From NCBI RefSeq assembly GCF_003063575.1, contig NZ_NESC01000008.1:124001-188000 (forward strand): DNA of 64,000 bases, in the 5' to 3' direction. A program made the translations under genes and the position numbers. Positions 10,507 to 20,241 of the stretch are shown here, piece after piece. Positions within the stretch are counted from its first letter, which is position 1. Every line of letters starts with the position of its first letter. The notes beneath the pieces are model-generated. The model made no database searches, was not told the origin of the DNA, and worked only from the letters and a program-made list of their open reading frames with translations. The stretch is from Limnohabitans sp. Jir72. Lineage in GTDB: Bacteria; Pseudomonadota; Gammaproteobacteria; Burkholderiales; Burkholderiaceae_C.

Positions 10507-11241
10507 ATGTCATCTCACAAAGTGCTGTACGGCTTCCATGCCGTAGGCGTTCGCCTCAAGATCGCCCCCCAATCCATCGTCGAAATCCATTTCGAGGTCA
10601 CGCGTCGCGACGCCCGCATGCGGCAGTTCATCGACAAGGCCCGCGACTCGGGCATGCGCATGGTCGAGTCCGACGCTGAGCGTCTGGCCAAACTGGCCGG
10701 TGGTCATGGCCATCAGGGCGTTGTGGCTTTGGTGACGCCCATGCCGCAGAACCATTCGCTGGACGATTTGCTTGACACCATTGAAGGCCCGCCACTGCTC
10801 TTGGTCCTAGACGGTGTGACCGATCCGCACAACTTGGGCGCTTGCCTGCGCGTGGCCGATGGTGCGGGTGCCCACGCTGTGATCGCGCCCAAAGACCACG
10901 CGGCGGGCATCAACGCCACCGTGGCCAAAGTGGCCAGCGGAGCGGCCGAGACCATGCCTTATTTCATGGTCACCAATCTGGCACGCACCTTGGGCGAACT
11001 CAAGGAGCGCAGCATCTGGATCGTGGGCACCAGCGGCGATGCGCCGCGCACCGTGTACCAAAGCGACCTCAAAGGTCCTACGGCTTTGGTGCTGGGTGCT
11101 GAGGGCCCTGGCATGCGCCAGTTGACCCGCAAGAACTGTGATGAGCTGGTGAGCATTCCCATGCGCGGCGCGGTCGAAAGCCTGAATGTTTCAGTCGCCA
11201 GTGGGGTGTGTCTGTACGAAGCGCTGCGCCAGCGCACCTGA
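10507..11241 (+). CDS. rlmB: 23S rRNA (Gm2251) 2'-O-methyltransferase
   Basis: A SpoU/TrmH-family (SPOUT) methyltransferase that methylates the ribose of G2251 in the peptidyl-transferase centre. The 244-residue protein has the N-terminal substrate-binding domain ([12 protein letters not shown]) and the knotted C-terminal domain with motif 1 [15 protein letters not shown], motif 2 [13 protein letters not shown] and motif 3 [18 protein letters not shown]. Length and motifs match RlmB well. Confidence 0.93.
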   Translation: MSSHKVLYGFHAVGVRLKIAPQSIVEIHFEVTRRDARMRQFIDKARDSGMRMVESDAERLAKLAGGHGHQGVVALVTPMPQNHSLDDLLDTIEGPPLLLVLDGVTDPHNLGACLRVADGAGAHAVIAPKDHAAGINATVAKVASGAAETMPYFMVTNLARTLGELKERSIWIVGTSGDAPRTVYQSDLKGPTALVLGAEGPGMRQLTRKNCDELVSIPMRGAVESLNVSVASGVCLYEALRQRT

Positions 11242-11275
11242 TCGAGCGGTTGGTCCGCGTGTCGGCGCTCAAGCT

Positions 11276-11311
11276 CCGACCTGCAGACCGACACATTGTT
11301 TTGCAGGTCGG
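11276..11311. other. Long-loop hairpin between rlmB and lipoprotein gene
   Basis: A perfect 10-bp inverted repeat CCGACCTGCA / TGCAGGTCGG with a 16-base loop lies 34 bases after the rlmB stop. No T-run follows, so it is not a clear terminator; an operator or mRNA structure are alternatives. Confidence 0.4.
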
Positions 11312-11358
11312 CGGCTTTAGCCTCGACGTATTTTTCCAACTTACCCAGGGAGTTTGCA

Positions 11359-11709
11359 ATGTCCAAAAAAATCAAAAACATCGCGCTGATCACCACCGTG
11401 GCGGCCTCCAGCTTGCTGGCTGCCTGCACGCAAGAGCAGCAAAACAAGATCAGCCGCGACATCCAAAACTGGACCGGCACCAACGGTGTGCTGGAGGTGT
11501 ATGCCGGTGAAAAACTGGTGCGCCGCTTTTTGAAAGTGGACAAGATCAGCACAGCCTTGGGCACCGACGACAAAATGCCCCGCGCTTACCGCTATGGCTA
11601 CGGCGTGCTCGACGAAAACCTGAACATGCAGGTGGACGACGGCGAGAAGAAGGTCTATTTCGAGATCAGCGATTACACCAACTCGGTGTTTTTCGAGAAC
11701 CCGCGTTAA
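11359..11709 (+). CDS. Small lipoprotein, function unknown
   Basis: A 116-residue protein with a lipoprotein signal: Lys-rich start, hydrophobic stretch and lipobox LLAAC with Cys23 as the lipidation site. The ATG at 11359 has a GGGAG ribosome site. The mature part, about 93 residues, opens with TQEQQNKISRDIQNW and includes LEVYAGEKLVRRFLKVDKIS and YRYGYGVLDENLNMQVDDGEKK, suggesting a compact beta-rich domain. Thr-Gln after the Cys gives no inner-membrane retention signal, so the outer membrane is likely. I do not recognise the family. Confidence 0.75.
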   Translation: MSKKIKNIALITTVAASSLLAACTQEQQNKISRDIQNWTGTNGVLEVYAGEKLVRRFLKVDKISTALGTDDKMPRAYRYGYGVLDENLNMQVDDGEKKVYFEISDYTNSVFFENPR

Positions 11710-11722
11710 AGCGCAGCTGGGA

Positions 11723-12325
11723 TCAAACCCAGCCCAGTGCGCCCAGCAGGGCGCCTGCACCAATGAGCCACAGCATGTGCAGCTTGGTGCGCCAGACCAC
11801 CAGCGTGGTCACGCCCGTGAGCACATACAGCGGCCAGTCCTGCGCTGGCTGCTTGTGGCTCAGGGTCAAAAGCCACGCGGTGGACAACAGCAAGGCAATC
11901 ACGATGGGCGCCATGCCCGACTTGAAGGCGCGGATGCCGATCTTGTCGCGGTGCTGGTGCGCCCAACGTGTGGCCGTGTAGGTGAGGATGGAAGAGGGCA
12001 ACATGATGCCCAACATCGTCACCACCACCCCCAAACAGGCCAGCGCCACGCTGATCCAGCCGCCGCCCAGGCCCGCACCGGCATTGAGCCCCAGGCTCCA
12101 GCCCATCAGGGCCACGAACAGAATGTTGGGGCCCGGCGCAGACTGCGCCAACGCGATCGAGGAGCTGAACTGCGCATCGCTGAGCCAATGGGTTTCATCC
12201 ACCAGGTAGCGGTGCATGTCGGGCGCGGTGGTGATCGCGCCGCCCACCGCCAGCAGCGACAGCGATGCGAAATGGGTGAAGAGGCCCAGCCAATCGCTGG
12301 CGCTCAAGTGCAGCACCGGGTTCAT
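11723..12325 (-). CDS. chrA: Chromate transporter, second half-size subunit
   Basis: A 200-residue half-length ChrA protein of the CHR family, with about six hydrophobic segments. The ALAQSAPGPNILFVALMG segment is the conserved Pro-Gly-Pro-Asn motif of CHR domains, preceded by the LAVGGAI stretch near the N-terminus. The start at 12325 overlaps the stop of the other half by four bases (ATGA), so both halves are coupled. Short-chain CHR pairs can export chromate as heterodimers; transport of other anions is possible. Confidence 0.88.
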   Translation of the reverse strand: MNPVLHLSASDWLGLFTHFASLSLLAVGGAITTAPDMHRYLVDETHWLSDAQFSSSIALAQSAPGPNILFVALMGWSLGLNAGAGLGGGWISVALACLGVVVTMLGIMLPSSILTYTATRWAHQHRDKIGIRAFKSGMAPIVIALLLSTAWLLTLSHKQPAQDWPLYVLTGVTTLVVWRTKLHMLWLIGAGALLGALGWV

Positions 12326-12915
12326 GGGCGCTTTCCTGCCAAGGCTTGCTTGGCCAGTTGCGCGTAGGCCCAGCTGCAAGCCACCAGGCCGGTGCCCAGC
12401 AGCACATAGGCCAATGGCCAGCGCAAAACGCCCACGCCGATAAAGCTGGCCACCGCCAGCCCCATGCACACCGGCATGCCCATCGGGTTGGCGCGCAGGG
12501 CCGAAATCATTTTCAGGCCGGTGGCCGCAATCAGCCCTGCCGACACCGCGCCCATGCCGCGCAAAGCCCCTTGGGCCCAGGCCGCGTCCGACACGCCACC
12601 AAAGGCCGCGGCGAGCAGCAAAACCACCACCAGTGGTGCGGTCAGCATGCCCGCCACACCCGCCATGGCCCCGGCCAGGCCAAAGTAGCGCCCGCCGATC
12701 ATCAGCGACAGGTTGATCACGTTTGGGCCCGGCAGAATTTGCGCGACGGCCCAGTCTTCGATGAACTGCTCGCGGCTCATCCAGCGTTTTTTCTCGACCA
12801 GCTCACGCTGAACCACCGCCAGCACCCCGCCAAAGCCCTGCAGGGCCAAGATGGTGAAGGACCAGAACAAGTCGGCCTTGGATTGGGGGTGATTCAGGGG
12901 GGCTTGATCGGACAT
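12322..12915 (-). CDS. chrA: Chromate transporter, first half-size subunit
   Basis: A 197-residue half-length CHR-family membrane protein. The FTILALQGFGGVLAVVQRELVEKKRW region and AVAQILPGPNVINLSLMIG carry the two CHR signature motifs. The start is taken as the ATG at 12915; upstream in-frame ATGs at 12966 and 12942 would run into the yigZ end. It is the promoter-proximal gene of the pair. Both halves retain their own signature motifs, which fits an ancestral duplication rather than a frameshifted single gene. Confidence 0.88.
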   Translation of the reverse strand: MSDQAPLNHPQSKADLFWSFTILALQGFGGVLAVVQRELVEKKRWMSREQFIEDWAVAQILPGPNVINLSLMIGGRYFGLAGAMAGVAGMLTAPLVVVLLLAAAFGGVSDAAWAQGALRGMGAVSAGLIAATGLKMISALRANPMGMPVCMGLAVASFIGVGVLRWPLAYVLLGTGLVACSWAYAQLAKQALAGKRP

Positions 12916-12941
12916 GCTGGGATTATCGGTGCGTGGCGTCA

Positions 12942-13538
12942 TCAGGGCTTGTCCCCATCCAGCCACACCAGCTGTCCCCGGCCGCTTTCGCTCAGCCGGT
13001 GCATCAGTGCTGCTGCATCAGAGGCGGGCAAGGCAAAGCGCAAAGTCACCACGCTGCCATGCGTGACCTCTTGCAGCTGGGCTTGGGCCAGTTCGACTTC
13101 GCGGCGCACCAGGCCTTCCAGTGCATAGGGCACGCTGCAGGCGAGTTCGGTTTTTTGAATCAAGGGAATTTTTTCGGCCATCAGCAGCGCCTGCGCCACC
13201 GCATCGGTGTAGGCCCGCACCAGACCACCCGCGCCCAGCTTGACCCCACCAAAGTAACGCACCACCGAGGCCATCACGCCTTGCAGGTCCTGGTGCCGCA
13301 GCACGTCCAGCATCGGGCGTCCAGCCGTGCCGCCGGGCTCGCCATCGTCGTTGGCCGCCGATTGGCCCCCAGCCAGCAGCGCCCAGCACACATGGGCCGC
13401 GTCCGGGTGCTCGGCTTTGAGCTGGGCCACTCTGGCTTGGGCTTCTTCGCGGCCAGCCACGGGTTCGACGCAGGCGATGAAGCGGCTTTTCTTGATGACC
13501 AGTTCGTGGTGGGCAGTTTGAGCGAGAGAGAAGGCCAT
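12942..13538 (-). CDS. yigZ: YigZ/IMPACT family protein
   Basis: A 198-residue UPF0029/IMPACT-family protein. The N-terminal half holds the family core: KKSRFIACV, HVCWALLAGG, NDDGEPGGTAGRPML and VVRYFGGVKLGAGGLVRAY. The C-terminal half is a ferredoxin-like domain resembling elongation-factor domains. The family is conserved from bacteria to man; the yeast and mammalian members act in translation control, while the bacterial role is unclear. It lies 26 bases upstream of chrA on the same strand and may share its transcript. Confidence 0.92.
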   Translation of the reverse strand: MAFSLAQTAHHELVIKKSRFIACVEPVAGREEAQARVAQLKAEHPDAAHVCWALLAGGQSAANDDGEPGGTAGRPMLDVLRHQDLQGVMASVVRYFGGVKLGAGGLVRAYTDAVAQALLMAEKIPLIQKTELACSVPYALEGLVRREVELAQAQLQEVTHGSVVTLRFALPASDAAALMHRLSESGRGQLVWLDGDKP

Positions 13539-13574
13539 GGACAGGTCAAGTGTGCAAAAAAATGCGTGAAGTGT

Positions 13575-16500
13575 TCAGCGCAAAGAAAAATTCACACGGT
13601 GGTAGCCCGTGTCATTGCCGCCCTTGGCCGAGGTGTTGACTTGGATGGGCAAGAGAAAAATCCGGCTCAAAGGGACTTGGCCTTGTTGTACCAACCAGCC
13701 TTGCACCACTTGCGCTCGGCGTGTGGCCAGGGCGCGCAATTCTTCATCGTCCACCGCCAGGTTGGCCAACATCAGCTTTTCCATGTCCTCTACCGACAGC
13801 ACTTGGGTCTGGCCCAGCACGTTGCGGGGTTTGGGGAACTTGGCTTGCTGGTAAGCGCGGGTCAAGTAGGTCGCGTAGTCACTGCTGTCCAGTCGCATGT
13901 CTGCCAGGGGCGTGTTTTCGCGCTGTGATGGGCTCATGTCTTTGCGTTTTTCGCTCAAGACCGCACGCTCCAGCAAGGCGCGCTTGAGGCCTTCTGGGTC
14001 CACGGTGTTGTCGCTGCTTGCGGTGATTTCCAGGTTCAATCCTTCGCGTTCGCGCATCGCCTTGGAAAGGGTTTGCAGCTTTTGCACAGCGGCTTCATCC
14101 AGGCTGGCGCGGCCGGGTGCAAAGCTCAGCTGCGAAAGCTCTTGGTTATCGCCAAACAGCGAGCCCAGCAGCGCAAAGGGTGAGGTGACGGCTTTCACGA
14201 ACAGGTTGCCGATGACCTTGAAGATCAAGCCGCCGATCGAAAATTGGGGATCGTCCAGCGAGCCGGCAACCGGCAACTGGATGTCGATTTGCCCCCGGTT
14301 GTTTTTGAGCAAGGAGATGGCCAACTGCACGGGCAACTGGGTGGCATCCGGGCTTTCTACCTTGTCGCCAAAGGTCAGTTGGTCAATCACGAGCCGGTTT
14401 TGTGCGGTGAGCTGACGGTCCTGCAGCTTGTAAGTGGCGTCCATGGACAGCTTGCCTTTGCTGATGTTGTAGCCCGCGTATTTGCCGGCATACGGCGAGA
14501 AATCGACCAAGTCGATGTCGGAAATTTTGGCCTGAAGGTCCAGGAACTTTTTCTCCGTCAGCGGATTGAAACGGGCCGCAATGTGCACCGGTGCGTTGCT
14601 GGCGTAGTGGCCCAGCAGATCGAGATCGGCCAGCGTGTCCGGGGCCGAGGACAAGCCCTTGACGCTGCCGCCCAGTTGCGTGACGGTGGCCGAATAGTTG
14701 GGCTTGACGAAGTGATCGGAAAAATCCACGCGCCCGTTTTGCAGGGTGACTTTGGCGATTTGAATGGGCATGGCCGCTGTGGGGTGCGATGCCGCAGGCC
14801 CGCCAGCGCCGGGGCTGGGGCTTGCCGGTGTGCGCAGGATGTCGGCCAAGTTGAGGCGTCCTTGCGGGTTGAGGATCAGGCGCGAATAAAAGTCCGACAG
14901 GGCGATTTCGCCGATGTTCAGCCGAGCGGGTTCCAGCTGAAAGTCAACGTTGCCAAAGTAAAGTGATTTCCACCTCAAAAAATCCGTGCTGTTGGCCTGG
15001 TCCACAGCCCGAAACTGGCCCAGCGTCAGCCCGCCTTTGTAGTTGACCCACAGTTTGTCTGCGGGTTGGCGAACCTCCAGGGTGCCCTTGTTGGAGAGCA
15101 GGCCCTGCGCGATCGATGTGTTCAGGTACGGTGCCGCATAGCCTTGCATCGGCACCACCGGCAAAGCCTGTGTTTCCAGCGCCAGGCGCACCGCCAGTGG
15201 CTGCAGCTGCACCGAACCGCTGGCCTTGATTTGGCCTGTCTGGTTGAGCGTGGCGTTCAGTGCAAAGGTCTTTTCGCGCCCGGGGTGGATGTCCAGTTGC
15301 GTGGCCGACAAGCTCACGTGTGTCAGCTCTTGTACCGCCGCAGGCGACAAAGTGTGGTCTTCAAAGCGCAGCCCGACTTCATCCAGGTTCAGTTGACCCA
15401 CCAGGCCCGACCAGACCGGACTGCCCGACTTGTCGGCCGGTGCAGCCCCCGCAGCGGCGCTGTTTGATCCGGGCACACGCAGCCAGGACAAGGTGCCATC
15501 GGCAGCCCGGGACATGCGGGTCACGATGCCCGAGCCTTTCAGAGTCTCGGCATCAATGCGATGGGCCTGCAGGTCGGCCTGCACTTGCCGCGCCGACAGG
15601 CTTTGCACCCGCAAAGGTGCATCGGGTGTGTCTTGGCCCAGGCGCAGACCCCTCAGGTCCAATTGCGCCAACAGCCAGCGCTGCTGCAAGGGGCTGGACT
15701 TTTCAAGTTGCACATCGAGCGCCTCCAGCCCCAGCCAGGGCTTGCCAGCGGCGTCGCTCAAGGTCAGCCTTTGCCATTGCGCCGTACCGCTCACGCTCAG
15801 CGAAGGTGCGCCATCGGCCAACTGGGCAAAGTCCACGCTCAAGCGGGTGGCGAGCTGGCCCGATTTCAGGCGCAAGGGCAGGCTGCTGGGCCAATAAGCT
15901 TGAAGTTGGGACAGCTCGAACTTGTCGAGCTCGATCTTCAGCGAGCTGGTGTGTGATTTGGCAAAGGGCAGGCTGCGCCCCTGCAGCGCCAAGGGCGAGC
16001 CATCCACCACCGCCGACAAGGCGGGCAACACAAACACATCGGCCTTGTAAGGCAGGCTGGAGATAAAAGGCAAACTGAACGTCACCGCCTCGGCCGTGTG
16101 CCGAACCCCCTTGGGCCGGTCGTCGAACACCAACTGGCCGTCCGTGATCTGGATGTTGTTCAATGAAAAGCGGGGCAGGGGGCCCGAGTCGGTTTCAGCC
16201 CTGCTGGCCCAGCGGTCCAGCCAGTCCGAGATGTCGTAGCGCCCATCGGCCAGACGCGTGACGGCCACACGCGGGGCTCGCAAGTGAATTTGATCGACCA
16301 CGATCCCCGCTTGCGTCACCGAAGCGCTCGACAGGTCGATGTGCAGTTGCGCAAAGCCCAATTGCTCTGCGCCAGCCCGGTCTTTGACGGACAGTCCCAG
16401 CACATCCAAAGACAAATCCAGAGGGTTGATCGCCACACGTTCGATGACCACATCGCGACCCAGGGCCTTGCCCAGCTGCGTGGCCAGGACAGACCGGGCC

Positions 16501-16655
16501 AGCGGTGGGGCCACAAAATAGCCCAAGGCCAAGAGCAAGACCCAGCCTGCGAGCAAATAGGCCAAGATTTTGGGCACACGCCCCGTGTGGAGCCGCCGCG
16601 TGAGGCCAAGCCACCATTCCCTGTGAGTCGTCATTTTTTGTTTCTGGATGAACAA
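13575..16655 (-). CDS. DUF748 / AsmA-like large envelope protein
   Basis: A protein of 1026 residues (1019 if it starts at the ATG at 16634). One N-terminal membrane anchor (LAYLLAGWVLLLALGYFVA) is followed by a long periplasmic region rich in beta strands, with the GKALGRDVVIERVAINPLDLSLDVLGLSVKD opening typical of AsmA-type domains and DUF748. The C-terminal part has an OmpA-like flavour (LDEAAVQKLQTLSKAMRE). Such proteins are thought to act in lipid transfer or envelope assembly, by analogy with AsmA/TamB. It is divergent from ygiQ. Confidence 0.83.
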   Translation of the reverse strand: MFIQKQKMTTHREWWLGLTRRLHTGRVPKILAYLLAGWVLLLALGYFVAPPLARSVLATQLGKALGRDVVIERVAINPLDLSLDVLGLSVKDRAGAEQLGFAQLHIDLSSASVTQAGIVVDQIHLRAPRVAVTRLADGRYDISDWLDRWASRAETDSGPLPRFSLNNIQITDGQLVFDDRPKGVRHTAEAVTFSLPFISSLPYKADVFVLPALSAVVDGSPLALQGRSLPFAKSHTSSLKIELDKFELSQLQAYWPSSLPLRLKSGQLATRLSVDFAQLADGAPSLSVSGTAQWQRLTLSDAAGKPWLGLEALDVQLEKSSPLQQRWLLAQLDLRGLRLGQDTPDAPLRVQSLSARQVQADLQAHRIDAETLKGSGIVTRMSRAADGTLSWLRVPGSNSAAAGAAPADKSGSPVWSGLVGQLNLDEVGLRFEDHTLSPAAVQELTHVSLSATQLDIHPGREKTFALNATLNQTGQIKASGSVQLQPLAVRLALETQALPVVPMQGYAAPYLNTSIAQGLLSNKGTLEVRQPADKLWVNYKGGLTLGQFRAVDQANSTDFLRWKSLYFGNVDFQLEPARLNIGEIALSDFYSRLILNPQGRLNLADILRTPASPSPGAGGPAASHPTAAMPIQIAKVTLQNGRVDFSDHFVKPNYSATVTQLGGSVKGLSSAPDTLADLDLLGHYASNAPVHIAARFNPLTEKKFLDLQAKISDIDLVDFSPYAGKYAGYNISKGKLSMDATYKLQDRQLTAQNRLVIDQLTFGDKVESPDATQLPVQLAISLLKNNRGQIDIQLPVAGSLDDPQFSIGGLIFKVIGNLFVKAVTSPFALLGSLFGDNQELSQLSFAPGRASLDEAAVQKLQTLSKAMREREGLNLEITASSDNTVDPEGLKRALLERAVLSEKRKDMSPSQRENTPLADMRLDSSDYATYLTRAYQQAKFPKPRNVLGQTQVLSVEDMEKLMLANLAVDDEELRALATRRAQVVQGWLVQQGQVPLSRIFLLPIQVNTSAKGGNDTGYHRVNFSLR

Positions 16656-16826
16656 GTTTGGGATTGTCCCACTCCAAGTGCTTCACCACGCACAGGAATG
16701 GATGCCTTGCTTTCAGGTAAAGCAGCTAAGGGCTTAAGGAATGGCCTAACTGCCAGCAATACCCACCAGCCCCGTGAGCCCACCCCCAAACCCCTACACT
16801 AGCGGGTTATCCCGAGTGCCCAGCCC

Positions 16827-19220
16827 ATGAACGCTTTTGTCGACGTCTCTTTCTTCCCGCGCGACGCCAAACCGCTGACCAGTTACCGCAAATACTGGGC
16901 GCAGCGCTTTGGCACGGCCCCGTTTTTGCCGATGAGCCGCGAAGAAATGACCCAACTGGGCTGGGACAGCTGCGACATCATCATCGTCACGGGCGACGCC
17001 TATGTGGACCACCCCAGCTTTGGCATGTCGGTGATTGGCCGCATGCTGGAAAACCAGGGTTTTCGGGTCGGCATCATCGCGCAGCCCGACTGGACCAGCG
17101 CCGACCCCTTCAAGGCTTTGGGCAAACCCAACCTGTTTTGGGGGGTGACCAGCGGCAACATGGATTCCATGATCAACCGCTACACGGCGGACCGCAAAAT
17201 CCGCACCGACGACGCCTACACCCCGGGCGATGTGGGCGGCAAGCGCCCCGACCGTGCGGCCATCGTCTACAGCCAGCGCTGCCGCGAAGCCTTCCCCGAA
17301 GTGCCCATCGTGCTCGGCGGCATCGAAGGCAGCCTGCGTCGCATCGCGCATTACGACTATTGGTCTGACAAGGTGCGCCGCTCGGTGGTGGTGGACAGCA
17401 AATGCGATTTGCTCTTGTACGGCAACGCCGAGCGGGCGATTGTCGAGATCGCCCACCGCCTGGCTGCCCGCGAGCCAGTGCAGCAGATCACCGACGTGCG
17501 CGGCACCGCCTTTGTGCGCCGCAGTGGTGACGAATCGGCCCGAGGCTGGTTCGAGATCGACTCCACCAGCGTGGACACGCCCGGCCACGTTGAGGCGCAC
17601 ATCAACCCGTATTTGATGATTTCGGACCAAGCGCGGGAGCAGGGCGCGACCTGTGCGCGTGAGGAAGAAGCCAAAGAAGTGGCCGAAGGCCACAACGCCA
17701 AAAACGTCGAAGCCGACTTGTCCGCCGCCGTGGCCCAAGCCCGTACCGTGCAAGCCGCTATTGAGCCCATCATTCAGCCGCTCACCTTTGTGCCCAACCC
17801 GGCTTTGCGCGGCAAAGGCACCCACAAAGTCCCGCCCCGCGACAAGAGTGTGATCCGCCTGCCCAGCTACGAGCAAGTCAAGCAAGATGCGGTGCTCTAT
17901 GCCCACGCCAACCGCGTGCTGCACCTGGAGACCAACCCCGGCAACGCCCGTTGCCTGGTTCAAGCACATGGCGAAGGCCACACCGCCCGCGACGTGTGGA
18001 TCACACCGCCGCCCATCCCGCTGACCACCGCGGAGATGGACCATGTGTTCGACCTGCCCTATGCCCGCAGCCCGCACCCGCGCTACGCCGACGAAAACGG
18101 CAGCCACGACCACGCGACCAAAATCCCCGCTTGGGAAATGATCCGCTTCAGCGTGAACATCATGCGCGGCTGCTTTGGCGGCTGCACCTTTTGCTCCATC
18201 ACCGAGCACGAAGGCCGCATCATCCAAAGCCGCTCCGAAGAATCCATCATCCGCGAGGTGGAAGACATCCGCGACAAAGTCAAAGGCTTCACCGGCGTCA
18301 TCTCTGACCTGGGCGGCCCCACGGCCAACATGTACCGCCTGGGCTGCCGCAGCCCCGAAATCGAATCGGCCTGCCGCAAACCCAGCTGCGTGTTCCCCGG
18401 CATCTGCCAGAACCTGACCACCGACCACGGCCCGCTGATCAACATGTACCGCCGGGCGCGCAACCTCAAGGGCATCAAGAAGATCTTGATCGGCTCCGGT
18501 TTGCGTTACGACCTGGCTGTGCAGTCGCCCGAATACGTGAAAGAACTGGTGCAGCACCATGTGGGCGGCTACCTGAAGATTGCGCCCGAGCACACCGAGG
18601 GTGGCCCGCTGTCCAAGATGATGAAGCCGGGCATCGGCACTTACGACCGCTTCAAGTCGATGTTCGACAAGTACAGCGAAGAAGTGGGCAAAAAGCAGTT
18701 CCTCATTCCGTACTTCATCGCCGCCCACCCCGGCACCAGCGATGAAGACATGATGAACCTGGCCGTCTGGCTCAAAAAGAACGGTTTCAGGGCCGACCAG
18801 GTGCAGACGTTCTACCCCAGCCCCATGGCCACAGCCACGGCCATGTACCACTCCACCCGCAACCCGCTGCGCAAAATCACCCGCGACAGTGAAAAAGTGG
18901 ACGTGGTCAAAGGCGACAAACGCCGCCGCCTGCACAAGGCGTTTTTGCGCTACCACGACTCGAACAACTGGCCGCTGCTGCGCGAAGCGCTCAAAGCGAT
19001 GGGCCGGGCGGATTTGATCGGCAATGGCAAGCACCATTTGATTCCGAACTGGCAGCCGCTGGCCGAAGACGGCTACAAAAGCGCACGGCGCAAAAACAGC
19101 ACGGGCGCGGGGGCCAAGTCGTCGGTGTCTTTGTCGACGGCGCCTAAGCGCATGGGGCAGCCGAAGAAGGGGCAGTTGCTGACGCAGCACACGGGGTTGC
19201 CGCCGCGCGCAAAGAGGTAA
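16827..19220 (+). CDS. ygiQ: YgiQ-family radical SAM protein
   Basis: A 797-residue UPF0313 protein. An N-terminal domain with cobalamin-binding-like features ([22 protein letters not shown]) precedes a radical SAM core with the iron-sulfur motif [10 protein letters not shown] (Cys449, Cys453, Cys456). The C-terminal extension carries the [19 protein letters not shown] segment and a basic tail rich in Lys and Ser. No reaction has been assigned to the family with certainty. It is monocistronic here, divergent from the DUF748 gene. Confidence 0.92.
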   Translation: MNAFVDVSFFPRDAKPLTSYRKYWAQRFGTAPFLPMSREEMTQLGWDSCDIIIVTGDAYVDHPSFGMSVIGRMLENQGFRVGIIAQPDWTSADPFKALGKPNLFWGVTSGNMDSMINRYTADRKIRTDDAYTPGDVGGKRPDRAAIVYSQRCREAFPEVPIVLGGIEGSLRRIAHYDYWSDKVRRSVVVDSKCDLLLYGNAERAIVEIAHRLAAREPVQQITDVRGTAFVRRSGDESARGWFEIDSTSVDTPGHVEAHINPYLMISDQAREQGATCAREEEAKEVAEGHNAKNVEADLSAAVAQARTVQAAIEPIIQPLTFVPNPALRGKGTHKVPPRDKSVIRLPSYEQVKQDAVLYAHANRVLHLETNPGNARCLVQAHGEGHTARDVWITPPPIPLTTAEMDHVFDLPYARSPHPRYADENGSHDHATKIPAWEMIRFSVNIMRGCFGGCTFCSITEHEGRIIQSRSEESIIREVEDIRDKVKGFTGVISDLGGPTANMYRLGCRSPEIESACRKPSCVFPGICQNLTTDHGPLINMYRRARNLKGIKKILIGSGLRYDLAVQSPEYVKELVQHHVGGYLKIAPEHTEGGPLSKMMKPGIGTYDRFKSMFDKYSEEVGKKQFLIPYFIAAHPGTSDEDMMNLAVWLKKNGFRADQVQTFYPSPMATATAMYHSTRNPLRKITRDSEKVDVVKGDKRRRLHKAFLRYHDSNNWPLLREALKAMGRADLIGNGKHHLIPNWQPLAEDGYKSARRKNSTGAGAKSSVSLSTAPKRMGQPKKGQLLTQHTGLPPRAKR

Positions 19221-19391
19221 CTTGCATTTGGCTTTTAGACAGTCGCATGAAGGTTGTGTGCTGATGTTGCCTGTTTTTTAAGCGTACCCCGCAAGCCCAA
19301 CAGCCATGCGCCTTGCCGCACTTGTTCCGGGGTTTATCCACAGCCTTGGGCACGGGTGGTGTGGATGGATCGGACTCAACTCGGCGTGGAT

Positions 19392-19420
19392 TTGTGGGAG
19401 GTCTTTAAAAAGACTATATT
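19392..19420 (+). promoter_or_regulatory. Toxin-antitoxin promoter with operator palindrome
   Basis: A -35 TTGTGG (19392-19397) and -10 TATATT (19415-19420) are 17 bases apart. The palindrome GTCTTT-AA-AAAGAC (19401-19414) fills the spacer, a classic site for autorepression by an antitoxin or toxin-antitoxin complex. An AAGAGG ribosome site follows before the ATG at 19448. Read from sequence only; transcription start not known. Confidence 0.6.
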
Positions 19421-19447
19421 CAGTCCTGTTCCATCAAGAGGCCATCC

Positions 19448-19723
19448 ATGCGCTATTCCACCCAAGTCAAGCCGATCAGCTACCTCAAAGCCAACGCGGC
19501 CGAGGTGTTGGCGCAATTGGCGCAAGAGCGCCAGCCGATGGTCATCACCCAAAACGGTGAGGCCAAGGCGGTTTTGCAGGATGTCGTCTCGTTCGAAAAC
19601 ACGCAGGAAACCTTGGCTTTGCTGAAAATCCTTGCCCTGGGCAATCAGGATGTAGCGGCTGGCAAGGTCAAGCCTGTGGCCGATGTGGTGGCCCGTCTGC
19701 GCGCCAAACGCGCCGCTGCTTGA
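19448..19723 (+). CDS. Phd/YefM-family antitoxin
   Basis: A 91-residue antitoxin. The N-terminal half shows the Phd/YefM DNA-binding fold: TQVKPISYLKANAAEVLAQL followed by QPMVITQNGEAKAVLQDVVSFE. The C-terminal half is a helix likely to wrap and neutralise the toxin encoded next. It overlaps or abuts the toxin gene (TTGA at 19720), which ensures coupled translation. An operator palindrome lies in its promoter, consistent with autoregulation. Confidence 0.9.
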   Translation: MRYSTQVKPISYLKANAAEVLAQLAQERQPMVITQNGEAKAVLQDVVSFENTQETLALLKILALGNQDVAAGKVKPVADVVARLRAKRAAA

Positions 19724-20064
19724 GCGCCCCCATGCCAGCCAGATTTGAGGTCCTGATCACCCAAGGGGCTGAGCAAGACTTGGAGTCCATCCACGACTAC
19801 ATCAGCGAGTTCGACAGCGTGGACAATGCCAACCGCGTGCTGGATGGTTTGATGGATGCGGTGGAGAGCTTGGCCGAGTTTCCTCATCGCGGCAGTTTCC
19901 CGAAAGAACTGCTCAGTCTCGGCATCCAGGAATATCTCCAGACGTTTTTCAAACCCTACAGGCTGATCTACCGCGTCACGGGCAATCAGGTGCTCATTTA
20001 CCTGATCGCTGACGGTCGGCGCGACATGGCCTCGTTACTGTCCCGGCGTTTGCTGGGTGCATAA
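19720..20064 (+). CDS. ParE/RelE-superfamily toxin
   Basis: A toxin of about 110-114 residues; it starts either at the TTG at 19720 overlapping the antitoxin stop, or at the ATG at 19732. Family marks are AEQDLESIHDYI in helix 1, FPHRG, the PYRLIYRV strand and the C-terminal ADGRRDMASLLSRRLL. ParE members poison DNA gyrase whereas RelE members cut mRNA at the ribosome. The sequence looks closer to ParE, but the target cannot be settled from sequence. It pairs with the upstream Phd-type antitoxin. Confidence 0.88.
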   Translation: MSAPMPARFEVLITQGAEQDLESIHDYISEFDSVDNANRVLDGLMDAVESLAEFPHRGSFPKELLSLGIQEYLQTFFKPYRLIYRVTGNQVLIYLIADGRRDMASLLSRRLLGA

Positions 20065-20210
20065 GGATGACCTTGCTGTGCAGGAGCTGTGGTTTCTCAG
20101 AGAGCGACTTGTGCAGCTTGGGTCTTGATTGCCAGCTCCAAGATGAAGTCGTCGTTGGAGCCCTGACCGTTGCAGGTTTTGCATTGTTGATTGTTTTTTG
20201 GGGCGCTTTT

Positions 20211-20235
20211 TGGCGCAAAATGCGCCATCAAGGAG
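20211..20235 (+). promoter_or_regulatory. Hairpin plus ribosome site before ParD-like gene
   Basis: The inverted repeat TGGCGCA-AAA-TGCGCCA (20211-20227) ends three bases before an AAGGAG ribosome site (20230-20235) and 14 bases before the ATG at 20242. It could be an operator for the ParD-like protein or a translation-controlling hairpin. The 177 bases after the upstream toxin hold no other convincing gene. Confidence 0.45.
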
Positions 20236-20241
20236 CGTTTT

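Noticed and set aside
16794..19190. A 798-codon open frame antisense to almost the whole ygiQ gene
   Set aside because: Composition is dominated by His, Val, Gly and Ala as expected from the complement of a high-GC3 gene; ygiQ on the plus strand has complete family motifs. Treated as a shadow.
19334..19342. TTATCCACA, a perfect DnaA-box consensus
   Set aside because: Single copy here and one more, reversed, at 49751-49759; no cluster, AT-rich unwinding region or dnaA/dnaN genes. Not an origin.
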